In this document: positions 1 to 8,631 of the stretch, piece by piece | Layout of the letters: every line of letters starts with the position of its first letter | Numbering within the stretch: the first letter of the stretch is position 1 | Source: Candidatus Saccharibacteria bacterium oral taxon 488 | GTDB lineage: Bacteria > Patescibacteriota > Saccharimonadia > Saccharimonadales > Saccharimonadaceae | DNA: 64,000 nt | Direction: 5' to 3' | Assembly: GCA_013099195.1 (NCBI GenBank) | Contig: CP039999.1 | Location: 186,001-250,000 of the forward strand | Notes under the pieces: model-generated | The model's database searches: none | What the model saw: only the letters and a program-made list of their open reading frames with translations | Told to the model about the DNA's origin: nothing | Made by a program: the position numbers and the translations under genes

Positions 1-339
1 GTGTTGGCATCTGGAAAAATTCAGAAATCGTATATCGGCGTGCGGTATATCGCTATCACGCCTGAGGTGCGTGCCGAGTATAAACTATCCGCCAAAAGCG
101 GCGCCTATGTCGGTGGTTCACGCGACAAATCGGCGGTCGTCGCTGGCGGGCCGGCAGATAAAGCAGGCATCAAGGACGGCGACGTCATTACCAAGGTGAA
201 TGACAAGCTAATCGGCGAGCAGGGTGGCCTCGGCAGTCTTATTTCTGAGTTCTTGCCGGGCGAGACAGTAGAACTGACTATCCTGCGCGACGGCAAGGAA
301 CAGAAGGTCAAGCTAACGCTTGGCGCCTACAAGGTGTAG
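1..339 (+). CDS. HtrA/Deg-type serine protease, C-terminal PDZ part (5' end outside window)
   Basis: About 112 residues are visible and the frame is open at the left edge, so this is the end of a longer gene. The sequence is a PDZ domain: a YIGVRY segment near residue 16, a GGPADKAGIKDGDVI block near residues 49-63 and a terminal beta strand. The pattern of GV-R near the start and G-PA-KAG--GD-I is the one found after the trypsin-like domain in HtrA/DegP/DegQ envelope proteases. The catalytic domain is not in the window, so the protease assignment is inferred from the PDZ type. The end overlaps the convergent prmC gene by 27 bp. Confidence 0.7.
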   Translation: MLASGKIQKSYIGVRYIAITPEVRAEYKLSAKSGAYVGGSRDKSAVVAGGPADKAGIKDGDVITKVNDKLIGEQGGLGSLISEFLPGETVELTILRDGKEQKVKLTLGAYKV

Positions 340-1137
340 GACGATGATAAAGCCGCGCGTCTCTACCTCGTGAAAGCCGTGGTGCCTTGCTTGATGGAGA
401 ATTGCCTGGTGCTGTCGCGGGTCGGCCTCTAGAAAGAGCAGACCGCCCGCTGTTATGTGGCGCGGCGCTTGCTCAATCAGTGTCTCGATCAACCTCAGCC
501 CATTATCCGCTGCGAATAACGCCTCGGCGGGTTCGTGGCGCAGTTCTGGTGAAACATCCCAGTCCCGATCAACATACGGCAGATTAGCAAAGATATAATC
601 CACCGGCTCAATCTGCCCGGAAAGGAGCGATTGTTGCTGCAGCGTCACCCGAGCCTGTAAATTGCCCGCGTTTTTCTCGGCAACTTTTAAGGCTCGCGGA
701 CTAATGTCAGATAGAATAACCCGCAGGGACGGTCGCTCTAGCGCCGCTGTAATACCGAGGCAGCCCGAACCAGTACCAACATCAATCAGCGTCTTTGGCG
801 CGATTTCACCGGCTGTCAGCGCCAAGAACAGAATAATCATCTCCTCCGACTCCGGCCGCGGCACCAGGACAGCTGGCGAAACAATAAATTTCCGTCCGTA
901 AAATTCCTTACAGCCCAAAATATACGCCAGCGGCACTCGGTCGAGGCGCAGGCTCAGCCTGGCGTCAGCGATATCAACCCGCCGCGGGTCAATCTCCTCA
1001 TCCAGGTGTGCGTGAAGGTACGTCCGGTTCTTCCGCAGGGTGTTAGCCAGTATCAGCTCGGCGTCCAACCGCGCCGATGTGATACCGATAGCTTTTAACT
1101 GTTTAGCGGCGTTCTTTAGCCAGGTTGCTATATTCAT
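313..1137 (-). CDS. prmC: Peptide chain release factor N5-glutamine methyltransferase PrmC
   Basis: Class I SAM-dependent methyltransferase that methylates the GGQ glutamine of RF1 and RF2. The 274 residues match the usual family length. An N-terminal helical domain is followed by VPRPESE (about 92-98), the SAM motif LIDVGTGSGCLG (about 117-128) and the active-site tetrapeptide at about 185-188. That tetrapeptide reads NLPY, not the NPPY that marks the family. The start ATG lies 7 nt after a TATAAT box, so the mRNA is probably leaderless. Its substrates prfA and prfB are both in this window, prfA just downstream on the same strand. Confidence 0.9.
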   Translation of the reverse strand: MNIATWLKNAAKQLKAIGITSARLDAELILANTLRKNRTYLHAHLDEEIDPRRVDIADARLSLRLDRVPLAYILGCKEFYGRKFIVSPAVLVPRPESEEMIILFLALTAGEIAPKTLIDVGTGSGCLGITAALERPSLRVILSDISPRALKVAEKNAGNLQARVTLQQQSLLSGQIEPVDYIFANLPYVDRDWDVSPELRHEPAEALFAADNGLRLIETLIEQAPRHITAGGLLFLEADPRQHQAILHQARHHGFHEVETRGFIIVLHLVGAKR

Positions 1138-1144
1138 GTTGTTA

Positions 1145-1150
1145 ATTATA
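1145..1150 (-). promoter_or_regulatory. -10 box of prmC, leaderless start
   Basis: TATAAT on the minus strand with 7 nt to the ATG of prmC. No Shine-Dalgarno sequence fits between them. No good -35 is seen. Confidence 0.55.
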
Positions 1151-1214
1151 CTACATAGCTAGGAATGAGTAAAGTGGTTGCGGTTGCAAAATAGCTAGAA
1201 AGTTGTAAAAAGTA

Positions 1215-1246
1215 TTGACAAATTAAGAGAGAGAGTAATATATGAT
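1215..1246 (+). promoter_or_regulatory. TTGACA promoter with GAGAGAG spacer, copy 1
   Basis: Consensus -35 TTGACA at 1215-1220, followed by AATTAAGAGAGAGAG and the -10 candidates TAATAT (1236-1241, spacer 15) or TATGAT (1241-1246, spacer 20). The first 23 nt differ from the promoter at 4337 by a single base. Confidence 0.65.
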
Positions 1247-1288
1247 TCGTGCAACAAATTATATTTTTAAATGAAAGGATGTGAACAC

Positions 1289-1708
1289 GTGGCACATTAT
1301 AATCCTGACTACTATAATGGCTATGACAGCAGTCTCTATCTTACTGACGACCCAAATGATTTTGAACTTCAACAGGATCTTTTTCTTGAAGAGGGAGAGA
1401 AGTACCTTGAAGGAGTGGATACAGGCTTTACTAAGCTCCCCATCTCAGCCCCTCCTGGGTTTGATGGTCCCGAGTTGGACGCGAGGCGTAGGGCCCGCCT
1501 AGTGAAAGAATCAGACAGCAAGGATCATGCTGCTGCTGGTCTGCCTGAACCACTTTACCACGCTTCTCAGCAGGTACGGGAAGAGATTATTGCGCAATTG
1601 AAAGAGATCCATGAGAGAGAAGATGCCGAGGGAATAATGTACCCTGAGCGGGAACGGCAGATACTCGCAAGAATTGCCCTATTACGCCGTGCAGATGACA
1701 ATCAATAA
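1289..1708 (+). CDS. Orphan protein, acidic, helical C-terminus
   Basis: I do not recognise this protein of about 139 residues. The N-terminus is rich in Tyr, Asn and Asp (AHYNPDYYNGYD), the middle is acidic, and the C-terminal 50 residues look helical and charged, with no signal peptide or membrane segment. I chose the GTG at 1289 because AAAGGAT (1274-1280) makes a Shine-Dalgarno sequence at good distance. An in-frame ATG at 1271 would add six residues but has no ribosome site. A strong TTGACA promoter lies upstream. The gene sits on the opposite strand between prmC and prfA. Confidence 0.65.
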   Translation: MAHYNPDYYNGYDSSLYLTDDPNDFELQQDLFLEEGEKYLEGVDTGFTKLPISAPPGFDGPELDARRRARLVKESDSKDHAAAGLPEPLYHASQQVREEIIAQLKEIHEREDAEGIMYPERERQILARIALLRRADDNQ

Positions 1709-1729
1709 TTAACGGGTAGGCGGGTCATG

Positions 1730-2797
<1,068 letters not shown>

Positions 2798-2804
2798 ATG
2801 GATT

Positions 2805-2813
2805 ATTATAGCA
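2805..2813 (-). promoter_or_regulatory. Extended -10 of prfA, leaderless start
   Basis: TGC-TATAAT on the minus strand, 7 nt before the prfA ATG. Confidence 0.6.
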
Positions 2814-2868
2814 TATTGGTGGGGGTGGCGGGCCTACTAGTAAAATACTGATAATGGCGTAGGGATAC

Positions 2869-2897
2869 TTGACAAATAAAGAAAAATAAAGTAAAGT
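2869..2897 (+). promoter_or_regulatory. TTGACA promoter of the orphan gene at 2954
   Basis: TTGACA at 2869-2874, spacer 17, TAAAGT at 2892-2897. It shares TTGACAAAT and AAGA with the promoters at 1215 and 4337. Confidence 0.6.
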
Positions 2898-2953
2898 GTA
2901 GACTATTAAAGACATTACATATTGCAGTAGCAAAGAGAAGGAAAATAAAAAGT

Positions 2954-3724
2954 ATGGGCAAATTATTACAAGCAACACGACGTATGGTCAACGAAGCTTT
3001 CGGGACAAACTTTGGGCGGGTTCGTAATGTCGAGAAGGCCTGGGAGATGGCACAAGAAGAAAATGCTGAACATGCACGCCGGCAGACAGAAAGGAAGTTA
3101 GCGAGTTTAGCCCTTGACGAGCCGCGCATAGCAGAACTAAAAAATGGCTCAGGTCTCCCGGAGACAAAGGTGGGGTCTCCTGAGTTCATTGCTAAGATGT
3201 TTGAAAAGGCCGGTGAGTACATGTCAGACAAGGAGGGTGGTACCTCGACAGAGAAGTGGCTACCAATGATGTACGACCTTCCGTCTCTAGCTGAAGAGAT
3301 GACAGTGAATCAGGTTTCGTGTTACGGTGATTTTATTGCTAGGGGACCCAACGGTGGACCGATTATCGGTATGGTTGAGGAGCGTAGCGTTGGGGGTACG
3401 GATCATGATGCTCGGCGCGTTCGCACCTCAACCGCTTATGATCCTACGACGGGCTTGATAAAGGAAGTTGAACTCACAAATCACCTAAAAAGGGAAAAGA
3501 ATGGTCGCAGGTATACCGGTGATTATGAGGTGATAAAAACTGACGGTAAGATACGATGGATTTTGCCCGATGGTACCGTCGAATGTGTTGATACTGATGA
3601 AAATGGCGTGCGGCAACCAGGTACGTTGTATCGGAGGGATGTGGGAGAGCTGGCGTATCTACGGAGACTCGAGTGCATGATGGAGCATTTTGATACCAAA
3701 CCCGAAGCACCTAGTAAGGGTTAG
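2954..3724 (+). CDS. Orphan protein of 256 residues
   Basis: Not recognised. The first 70 residues are helical and charged (MGKLLQATRRMVNEAF onward). The rest is mixed alpha/beta, with a middle part (about 120-220) that reads like a beta-rich globular domain. There is no signal peptide, membrane segment or known motif. AGAAGGA at about 2935-2941 could be the ribosome site, somewhat far from the ATG. The gene has its own TTGACA promoter and ends in a strong hairpin shared with the convergent rpmE gene. Confidence 0.65.
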   Translation: MGKLLQATRRMVNEAFGTNFGRVRNVEKAWEMAQEENAEHARRQTERKLASLALDEPRIAELKNGSGLPETKVGSPEFIAKMFEKAGEYMSDKEGGTSTEKWLPMMYDLPSLAEEMTVNQVSCYGDFIARGPNGGPIIGMVEERSVGGTDHDARRVRTSTAYDPTTGLIKEVELTNHLKREKNGRRYTGDYEVIKTDGKIRWILPDGTVECVDTDENGVRQPGTLYRRDVGELAYLRRLECMMEHFDTKPEAPSKG

Positions 3725-3747
3725 TGTAAAATTCAATGTAGTCTCAT

Positions 3748-3779
3748 CGTAATAGCTCCGCCTCGACGGAGCTATTACG
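3748..3779. terminator. Bidirectional hairpin between convergent genes
   Basis: A perfect 13-bp stem (3748-3760 with 3767-3779) and a 6-nt loop lie between the end of the 2954 orphan and the end of rpmE. The T-run is poor on both strands, so it may stabilise 3' ends or terminate weakly. Confidence 0.7.
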
Positions 3780-3808
3780 TTAATGTCAAAAATATTGATA
3801 AGTTGGGG

Positions 3809-4195
3809 CTATTTCTTAACCTTCTTAGTTTTTGCCTTAGGTGTAGCCGCTTTCTTCTTTGTGTCGTCTGCGTCATCGTCTGTTGCCTTGGTGGCTTTTT
3901 TGGCGGCAGCTTTCTTGGCTTTGTTGGCTAGGGCTGCCTTGCGAGCCTGGGCGGCTGCTTGGCGTGCCTTGAACCGGTCAACGCGACCCTCGGTATCGAT
4001 GATCTTTTCTTCGCCGGTGAAGAATGGGTGTGAGGCGCTGGAGATATGTACTTTGACGAGCGGATAAGTTTTGCCATCTTCCCAGACGATGGTGTCCGTG
4101 GTTTGCGCTGTTGACTGTGTCAAGAACGCGAAGCCCGCTTGATCGTCGCTAAATACGACCGGGCGATAGTTCTGTGGGTGAATACTGCTTTTCAT
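3809..4195 (-). CDS. rpmE: 50S ribosomal protein bL31 with long basic tail
   Basis: The first 75 residues match bL31 of the cysteine-free type: [15 protein letters not shown], then the [12 protein letters not shown] block at about 52-63 and the EGRVDRF end. No zinc-binding cysteines are present. The remaining 50 or so residues are an Ala/Lys-rich tail with an acidic patch (DDDADD), making 128 residues where about 80-90 is usual. The tail probably contacts rRNA, but that is an inference. The order with prfA and prmC supports the call. Confidence 0.9.
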   Translation of the reverse strand: MKSSIHPQNYRPVVFSDDQAGFAFLTQSTAQTTDTIVWEDGKTYPLVKVHISSASHPFFTGEEKIIDTEGRVDRFKARQAAAQARKAALANKAKKAAAKKATKATDDDADDTKKKAATPKAKTKKVKK

Positions 4196-4336
4196 AACCT
4201 TGGTATTTTAGCAAAAAAGTATAGGTATTGCAAATACCGCCGTCAGCGTAGTCGCATGATGGAGCTGCCCCCGCTGTTTGGTAAGGGCCGTTCAACAATT
4301 ATGCTTGTTAAATTATTAAAAAATATTGTTATGTAC

Positions 4337-4363
4337 TTGACAAATCAAGAGAGAGAGTATAGT
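4337..4363 (+). promoter_or_regulatory. TTGACA promoter with GAGAGAG spacer, copy 2
   Basis: TTGACA at 4337-4342, spacer AATCAAGAGAGAGAG (15 nt), TATAGT at 4358-4363. The spacer is nearly identical to that of the promoter at 1215. Confidence 0.65.
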
Positions 4364-4399
4364 TGACTCCGATAGCTAAAAACCAAGGAGTTACACGAC

Positions 4400-5116
4400 A
4401 TGGATAAGGAAAGGCAGCCAAATATTTGGGGTGGGCATAATCTCAACCGGTTGGCAGAGGAAGCGTTTCGGCGCAATGAGGAAAAAGAGAAGGCGCAGGC
4501 TGTTGGTGAAATACTAAATTACCCCGACCGTAATGAGGCAAATACTATAGGTTTTCTATCTGAGAACACATTGTCGCGCCTTGGCTGGGCACTTAGCAAG
4601 GTTTTTGAAGTGAACTTCGCTTCTGGTTCTTGCGATACTGTGAAGGTAAAGCTGTTTAATCCCCACGAACGTGTCGTCGACAACTCTCTTGTCGTGCCAA
4701 TGGAAGTAAATACTTCAGTTGTAGCACTTGATGCTTATGGGCCTGGCTCTGTTGGACGAGACGGGGCAAAGGTTGGTTCGATTTTATTATTTAAGCTGTC
4801 GGCTCGCCTTATTGATGAGCCGGTGCCGGATATGACGGCAAAGGACTTAGCGTGGGGTGATAATTGTACGTATGGTGTTCTTGTGGGCGATAGCGCAATT
4901 GACTATTTTGAGATTGTTCAAACGAGTGGCGATGTCGTTCAGTCAGAGCTGCGCCGTAAGGATCCAACAGAGGAGAATGGTCAATCTGTCGAGGCGCAAG
5001 TCGTGACGCCGGGGCAGGATAGACTTATTGTTAACGAGCTTTCCTCTTCAAGTAATGAGGCACTTGAACTCGAGCAAGAGTTAGATAAGTTCATAGTGTC
5101 TCGCTCTGCTCAGTAA
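4400..5116 (+). CDS. Orphan protein of 238 residues
   Basis: Not recognised. A charged helical N-terminus (about 1-45) is followed by a mostly beta-rich globular part (about 60-190) and an acidic, Ser-rich C-terminal tail. No signal peptide or membrane segment is seen. AAGGAG at 4384-4389 is a good Shine-Dalgarno sequence for the ATG. The promoter is a near-copy of the one upstream of the orphan at 1289, which suggests shared regulation. The proteins themselves are not obviously similar. Confidence 0.65.
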   Translation: MDKERQPNIWGGHNLNRLAEEAFRRNEEKEKAQAVGEILNYPDRNEANTIGFLSENTLSRLGWALSKVFEVNFASGSCDTVKVKLFNPHERVVDNSLVVPMEVNTSVVALDAYGPGSVGRDGAKVGSILLFKLSARLIDEPVPDMTAKDLAWGDNCTYGVLVGDSAIDYFEIVQTSGDVVQSELRRKDPTEENGQSVEAQVVTPGQDRLIVNELSSSSNEALELEQELDKFIVSRSAQ

Positions 5117-5120
5117 CGGA

Positions 5121-5149
5121 TTGCTTTTGGTGTCGACTCGTGTTAAAAT
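5121..5149 (+). promoter_or_regulatory. Promoter of rpsB-tsf
   Basis: TTGCTT at 5121-5126, spacer 17, TAAAAT at 5144-5149, with TGT directly upstream giving an extended -10. Confidence 0.6.
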
Positions 5150-5176
5150 GACGAGGTAACTAAATATAACGACACA

Positions 5177-5204
5177 GCCCGTCGCAGCTCCAAAAGTGGC
5201 GGGC
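5177..5204 (+). promoter_or_regulatory. 5' leader hairpin upstream of rpsB
   Basis: A 9-bp stem (5177-5185 with 5196-5204, two G-U pairs) closes a 10-nt loop. The loop contains CTCC (5188-5191), which is complementary to the GGAG ribosome site at 5213-5216, so a pseudoknot hiding the start of rpsB can be drawn. Regulation by S2 is an inference. Confidence 0.45.
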
Positions 5205-5224
5205 GAGGAAAAAGGAGTAATCTA

Positions 5225-5953
5225 ATGTCTGTAACAGTAGACATGAAAGCTTTGTTTGAAGCTGGTGTTCATTTCGGACACAAAACCAGCCGCTGGCACC
5301 CAAAGATGGCGCCATACATCCATTCAAAACGCCAGGATAGCCATATCATTGATTTGGCAAAGACAGCTGAGGCGCTAGAGAAGGCGCTGCCGGAGCTGAC
5401 AAAAATCGCCGCTAGCGGTAAGAAGGTACTGTTCGTCGGTACGAAAAAGCAAGCTAAGGACGTGGTGCGCCAGGCGGCCGAGAGCATCAATCAGCCGTAC
5501 GTGGTTGAGCGCTGGATCGGCGGTATGCTGACCAACGGCGTAACAATCGCTCAGCAGATCAAGAAACTGAAGAACCTCGAGAAGCGGATGGCGTCGGGCG
5601 ATCTGGAGAAGCGCTACAACAAGCTAGAGGTGCAGCGTTTCCAGGAGGAAATTGACAACCTGAATTTCAAGTACGGCGGTATTAAGAACTTGATGGGCAA
5701 GCCGGGCGCAGTGGTCGTGGTTGACGCACTGACCGATGCAAACGCAGTGCGCGAGGCGGAAGCCCTGGGCATCCCAGTATTTGCCGTGGTTGATACCAAT
5801 GTCAATCCAACGGGCATCGACTATGTCATCCCGGGCAATGATGATGCGATCAAGAGCATCCAGCAGCTGCTTGACTACTTCACGGCAGCGGTAGCCGAGG
5901 GCGCGGGTAGCGTGAAGGCTGAAGAAAAACCAGTGAAAAAAGAGGAGAAATAG
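5225..5953 (+). CDS. rpsB: 30S ribosomal protein uS2
   Basis: Small-subunit protein. The N-terminal MKALFEAGVHFGHKTSRWHPKM region (about 7-28) and the ERWIGGMLTN block (about 93-102) are family hallmarks. The usual Asp/Asn-rich C-terminal half ends in a short Lys/Glu tail. The 242 residues are typical. AAGGAG precedes the ATG. tsf follows after 1 nt, the common rpsB-tsf operon. Confidence 0.97.
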   Translation: MSVTVDMKALFEAGVHFGHKTSRWHPKMAPYIHSKRQDSHIIDLAKTAEALEKALPELTKIAASGKKVLFVGTKKQAKDVVRQAAESINQPYVVERWIGGMLTNGVTIAQQIKKLKNLEKRMASGDLEKRYNKLEVQRFQEEIDNLNFKYGGIKNLMGKPGAVVVVDALTDANAVREAEALGIPVFAVVDTNVNPTGIDYVIPGNDDAIKSIQQLLDYFTAAVAEGAGSVKAEEKPVKKEEK

Positions 5954-5954
5954 G

Positions 5955-6551
5955 ATGGGAGTTTCAGTTGACGACATTAAAAAACTGCGCGAATTGACTG
6001 GCGTGGGCTTGACTGATGCAAAGAAGGCATTGGTCGAAACTGATGGCGATTTTGACAAGGCGCTGGAGGCGATGCGTAAAAAAGGCTTGACCAAGGCAGA
6101 AAAAAAGGGCGACCGCGAGGCGCGCGAGGGTTTGATCGAGAGCTATGTGCACTCTGGCCGAATTGGCGTGGTGGTTGAGGTGAACTGCGAGACTGATTTT
6201 GTGGCACGCTTGGATGATTTCAAGACGTTGGCGCACGAAATCGCTATGCAGATTGCAGCGATGAGTCCGAAGTATGTTTCTGAGACGGACATTCCGGCTG
6301 AGGAAATGGAGCGGGTGAAGACTGAATTGATGGCTAGTGAAGCACTTGCAAGCAAACCCGAAGAGATGCGCGAAAAAATTGTTGAAGGTCAATTGAAAAA
6401 GCATTTTGTTGAGCAGGTGTTGATGAGCCAGGCATACATTTTGGACGATTCTAAGACAGTTGAGCAGCACGTCAAGGAAGCGATCGCTAAACTCGGCGAG
6501 AACATCGTGGTCCGCCAGTTTAGGCGAATCGAGCTGGGCGTGAGCGAGTAG
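5955..6551 (+). CDS. tsf: Translation elongation factor Ts
   Basis: Nucleotide exchange factor for EF-Tu. It opens with the UBA-like domain (VDDIKKLRELTGVGLTDAKK, about 5-24), then KKGLTKAEKK, the linker EGLIESYVHSGRIGVVVEVN and the core NCETDFVAR (about 77-85). At 198 residues it is a short EF-Ts with a single reduced core subdomain, as in several bacterial groups; E. coli has about 283. It is cotranscribed with rpsB. Confidence 0.96.
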   Translation: MGVSVDDIKKLRELTGVGLTDAKKALVETDGDFDKALEAMRKKGLTKAEKKGDREAREGLIESYVHSGRIGVVVEVNCETDFVARLDDFKTLAHEIAMQIAAMSPKYVSETDIPAEEMERVKTELMASEALASKPEEMREKIVEGQLKKHFVEQVLMSQAYILDDSKTVEQHVKEAIAKLGENIVVRQFRRIELGVSE

Positions 6552-6637
6552 CTCTGAGCTTATTCGGGTGTCGTTCATATCTAGCTAGACCCCCGGTGCT
6601 AGCATATTGATCCGTAAGGGTGTTAAGATTTTATGTG

Positions 6638-6666
6638 TTGACAATATATTAAATCTGTGATAGTAT
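6638..6666 (+). promoter_or_regulatory. Promoter of the helical protein at 6722
   Basis: TTGACA at 6638-6643, spacer 17, TAGTAT at 6661-6666. Confidence 0.65.
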
Positions 6667-6721
6667 AGAGCATAAGATTAACTACAGTGATATTAAAACA
6701 TATGAAGAATATGAGGTCTGT

Positions 6722-8128
6722 ATGCATAAAATGAGCCCCGAATCAAGCGTAAGAACATCCTACACTGGCCACATGATTGATGGGTGGGGGAGCCTCTCTG
6801 AAAAAGGGGCAGACTCTACTACTCCTGAACAGGATGGCCATAATGGGGTGCTGGCTATTGAGACAACCACCGATAAAAATAATCGAAAGTTTGCAGAAAT
6901 TCCTGGGTATGAAGAGATCCGCCGACAGATTATTGATAGTAATGTATCTCATTCAGGGGAAATGGACGGCTGGAGCGCTGCTGTGTCACCAGAGAACGAG
7001 ACTCAAGGATGGGTTGATCCGTTTGAGCAAACACCAGGTGGTCGAGAGTCTTTGGCAAAACGAATTGTTGGTGGCCTGAAAGGCTTAGGAGAAAAACTAT
7101 CAAGTCATGGCGGAGCGGCAAAGAGAAAGATTGGTGAAGTATTCAATAAGGCAGCTGAGACCGGGAAGAGTCTAAAAGAGACTATCGGTCAGGCTGCTCA
7201 GAGTGCTAAGGAGCGTCGTGCTGAGCGCCGCCAGCAACGCGAGGAGGCTCGCGAGAACCGTGAAAGTAAGTTAGCTGCAAAAAGGCAGGAGCGTCAGGAG
7301 AGGGCCCAGAAGCGCAAGGATGCAGTAGGCGAACGCCGCAAGGCAGCCAGGAATGACAGAAATGCTGAAGTTGAGGATTTGCGAAAAAGGGCTGGACTCA
7401 GGAAAGAGATCGCGACTGTAGAAGGTGAGCAAAGTGGTATTAATACAGAAATTGCTGGAACAGAGGCAGAGATTGAGGCAATGTCGAATGGCGAACTGGC
7501 GGCTGCGTTTGAGCAACTGACAACGGCGCGTGAAGCATATAGGGATAGCGAACACCCGGCTGATTCTACTGAAGGCCAACGACTGGCGTTAGCAGTGAGT
7601 ATAGCGGAAGGTGCATGGCAAGCCGCAGTTGGTCGAGTCAATATGCGTAAGCTCGATTTGCAAGGACTTGAGGCGGAACGGCAAGGTCTTGAGACTCAGC
7701 ACCAAAAGGCTCTCGATAAGATTCGTGAGATAAATGAGCGGCGAGGTGAGCGTATAACGGCTGCCAAAGCAAGGCGGGAAGCACGCCGCGAGGCGCGCCA
7801 GGAAAAGCTGGCGGGTGTAAAGGAGGCGATCGGTGATGGTTTTCAGTCCGCTAGCGAGCGGGTCAGCGCCACTGCCGATCGGTTAGGCAAGGCAGCTGGC
7901 CGTGCAGCCGAGCGAATCGGTGAGATGCGCACTACCGTAGCGCAGCGACTGCGGGATATCGGTAGCTACCTATCACGTCCGGTTGCTTTCATGGGGCGTA
8001 AGACAAAAGAAACGCTCACGGCAACAGGTGACTTCACCCGACGGTTCGGCAGGGCAGCGGTTGCAGGTCATATAGCGTTCACACAGGAGATGCAAAACCC
8101 GAATTCTAATGTAGGTGATAGAGTCTAA
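6722..8128 (+). CDS. Long charged helical (coiled-coil) protein, orphan
   Basis: Not recognised by family. The first 115 residues are loosely structured. From about 125 to 460 the protein is nearly all helix, rich in Arg, Ala, Glu and Lys, with repeating RRAERRQQREEAR-like stretches (about 160-215), a likely coiled coil at about 230-345, and an apolipoprotein-like amphipathic region (about 350-445). It has no signal peptide or membrane span and is highly basic. GAGG at 6713-6716 supports the ATG at 6722. A small DUF5663-like gene follows 84 nt downstream and is probably cotranscribed. Confidence 0.7.
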   Translation: MHKMSPESSVRTSYTGHMIDGWGSLSEKGADSTTPEQDGHNGVLAIETTTDKNNRKFAEIPGYEEIRRQIIDSNVSHSGEMDGWSAAVSPENETQGWVDPFEQTPGGRESLAKRIVGGLKGLGEKLSSHGGAAKRKIGEVFNKAAETGKSLKETIGQAAQSAKERRAERRQQREEARENRESKLAAKRQERQERAQKRKDAVGERRKAARNDRNAEVEDLRKRAGLRKEIATVEGEQSGINTEIAGTEAEIEAMSNGELAAAFEQLTTAREAYRDSEHPADSTEGQRLALAVSIAEGAWQAAVGRVNMRKLDLQGLEAERQGLETQHQKALDKIREINERRGERITAAKARREARREARQEKLAGVKEAIGDGFQSASERVSATADRLGKAAGRAAERIGEMRTTVAQRLRDIGSYLSRPVAFMGRKTKETLTATGDFTRRFGRAAVAGHIAFTQEMQNPNSNVGDRV

Positions 8129-8212
8129 TCCTAACGAGATAAATAGTAGGCAACTTGTTGAGGAAATTGATACGACGGTTGAGATAACTAATAAAATAAA
8201 AAAGGATAGTTT

Positions 8213-8575
8213 ATGAATAACGACAATACACCACAGGTTAATCTTGATGAAGCGTTGATTACGGTCGGTCGGCTACGAGAGATGGGTATTAATCTGCCAG
8301 AACAGCAATTGCAAGAGTTGGCTGTTCACGTGCAAGATACGATTAATGAGCGGATTGGCGAGGAGGCTGTAGAGTCTCTAACAGGTGAACAGCTGGAAGA
8401 ATTAATCACAATGCAGGATAATGGTGCACCGGGCGATCAGATTAGTGAGTGGTTGCGTACACGAGTACCGGATTACGAGCAAATAGTTGAAGATAATACT
8501 ATGATTGTACTTGGCGAAGTCGCCGATGACATTGATGCAATTCAACAACCAAAACCTGAAGCCGAGCGAGAGTGA
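8213..8575 (+). CDS. DUF5663-like small acidic protein
   Basis: 120 residues. The core (about 20-100) reads as a four-helix domain with ESLTGEQLEELITMQDNG and WLRTRVPDYEQIVEDN. This resembles my memory of the uncharacterised DUF5663 family, which is common in candidate-phylum bacteria. The pattern ends in a VPDYE-- helix as in that family. AAGGAT supports the ATG. It lies downstream of the long helical protein and ends in a clear terminator. No function is known to me. Confidence 0.65.
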   Translation: MNNDNTPQVNLDEALITVGRLREMGINLPEQQLQELAVHVQDTINERIGEEAVESLTGEQLEELITMQDNGAPGDQISEWLRTRVPDYEQIVEDNTMIVLGEVADDIDAIQQPKPEAERE

Positions 8576-8607
8576 ATAATATCGTCACGCTTAGCTTAGC
8601 ATAATAC

Positions 8608-8631
8608 ATCCCGCCAAAATGGCGGGATTTT
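8608..8631. terminator. Rho-independent terminator between convergent genes
   Basis: An 8-bp stem (8608-8615 with 8621-8628) with a 5-nt loop is followed by TTTT on the plus strand. It overlaps the stop codon of recF, which arrives from the other side. Confidence 0.8.

Noticed and set aside
5964..6578. 204-codon open frame on the minus strand across tsf
   Set aside because: It is antisense to a clear EF-Ts gene, its codons follow the wobble pattern of the other strand, and it has no promoter or ribosome site.
6581..6602. Possible terminator after tsf
   Set aside because: Only a 5-bp stem (CTAGC/GCTAG) with a 12-nt loop and no T-run, too weak to call.
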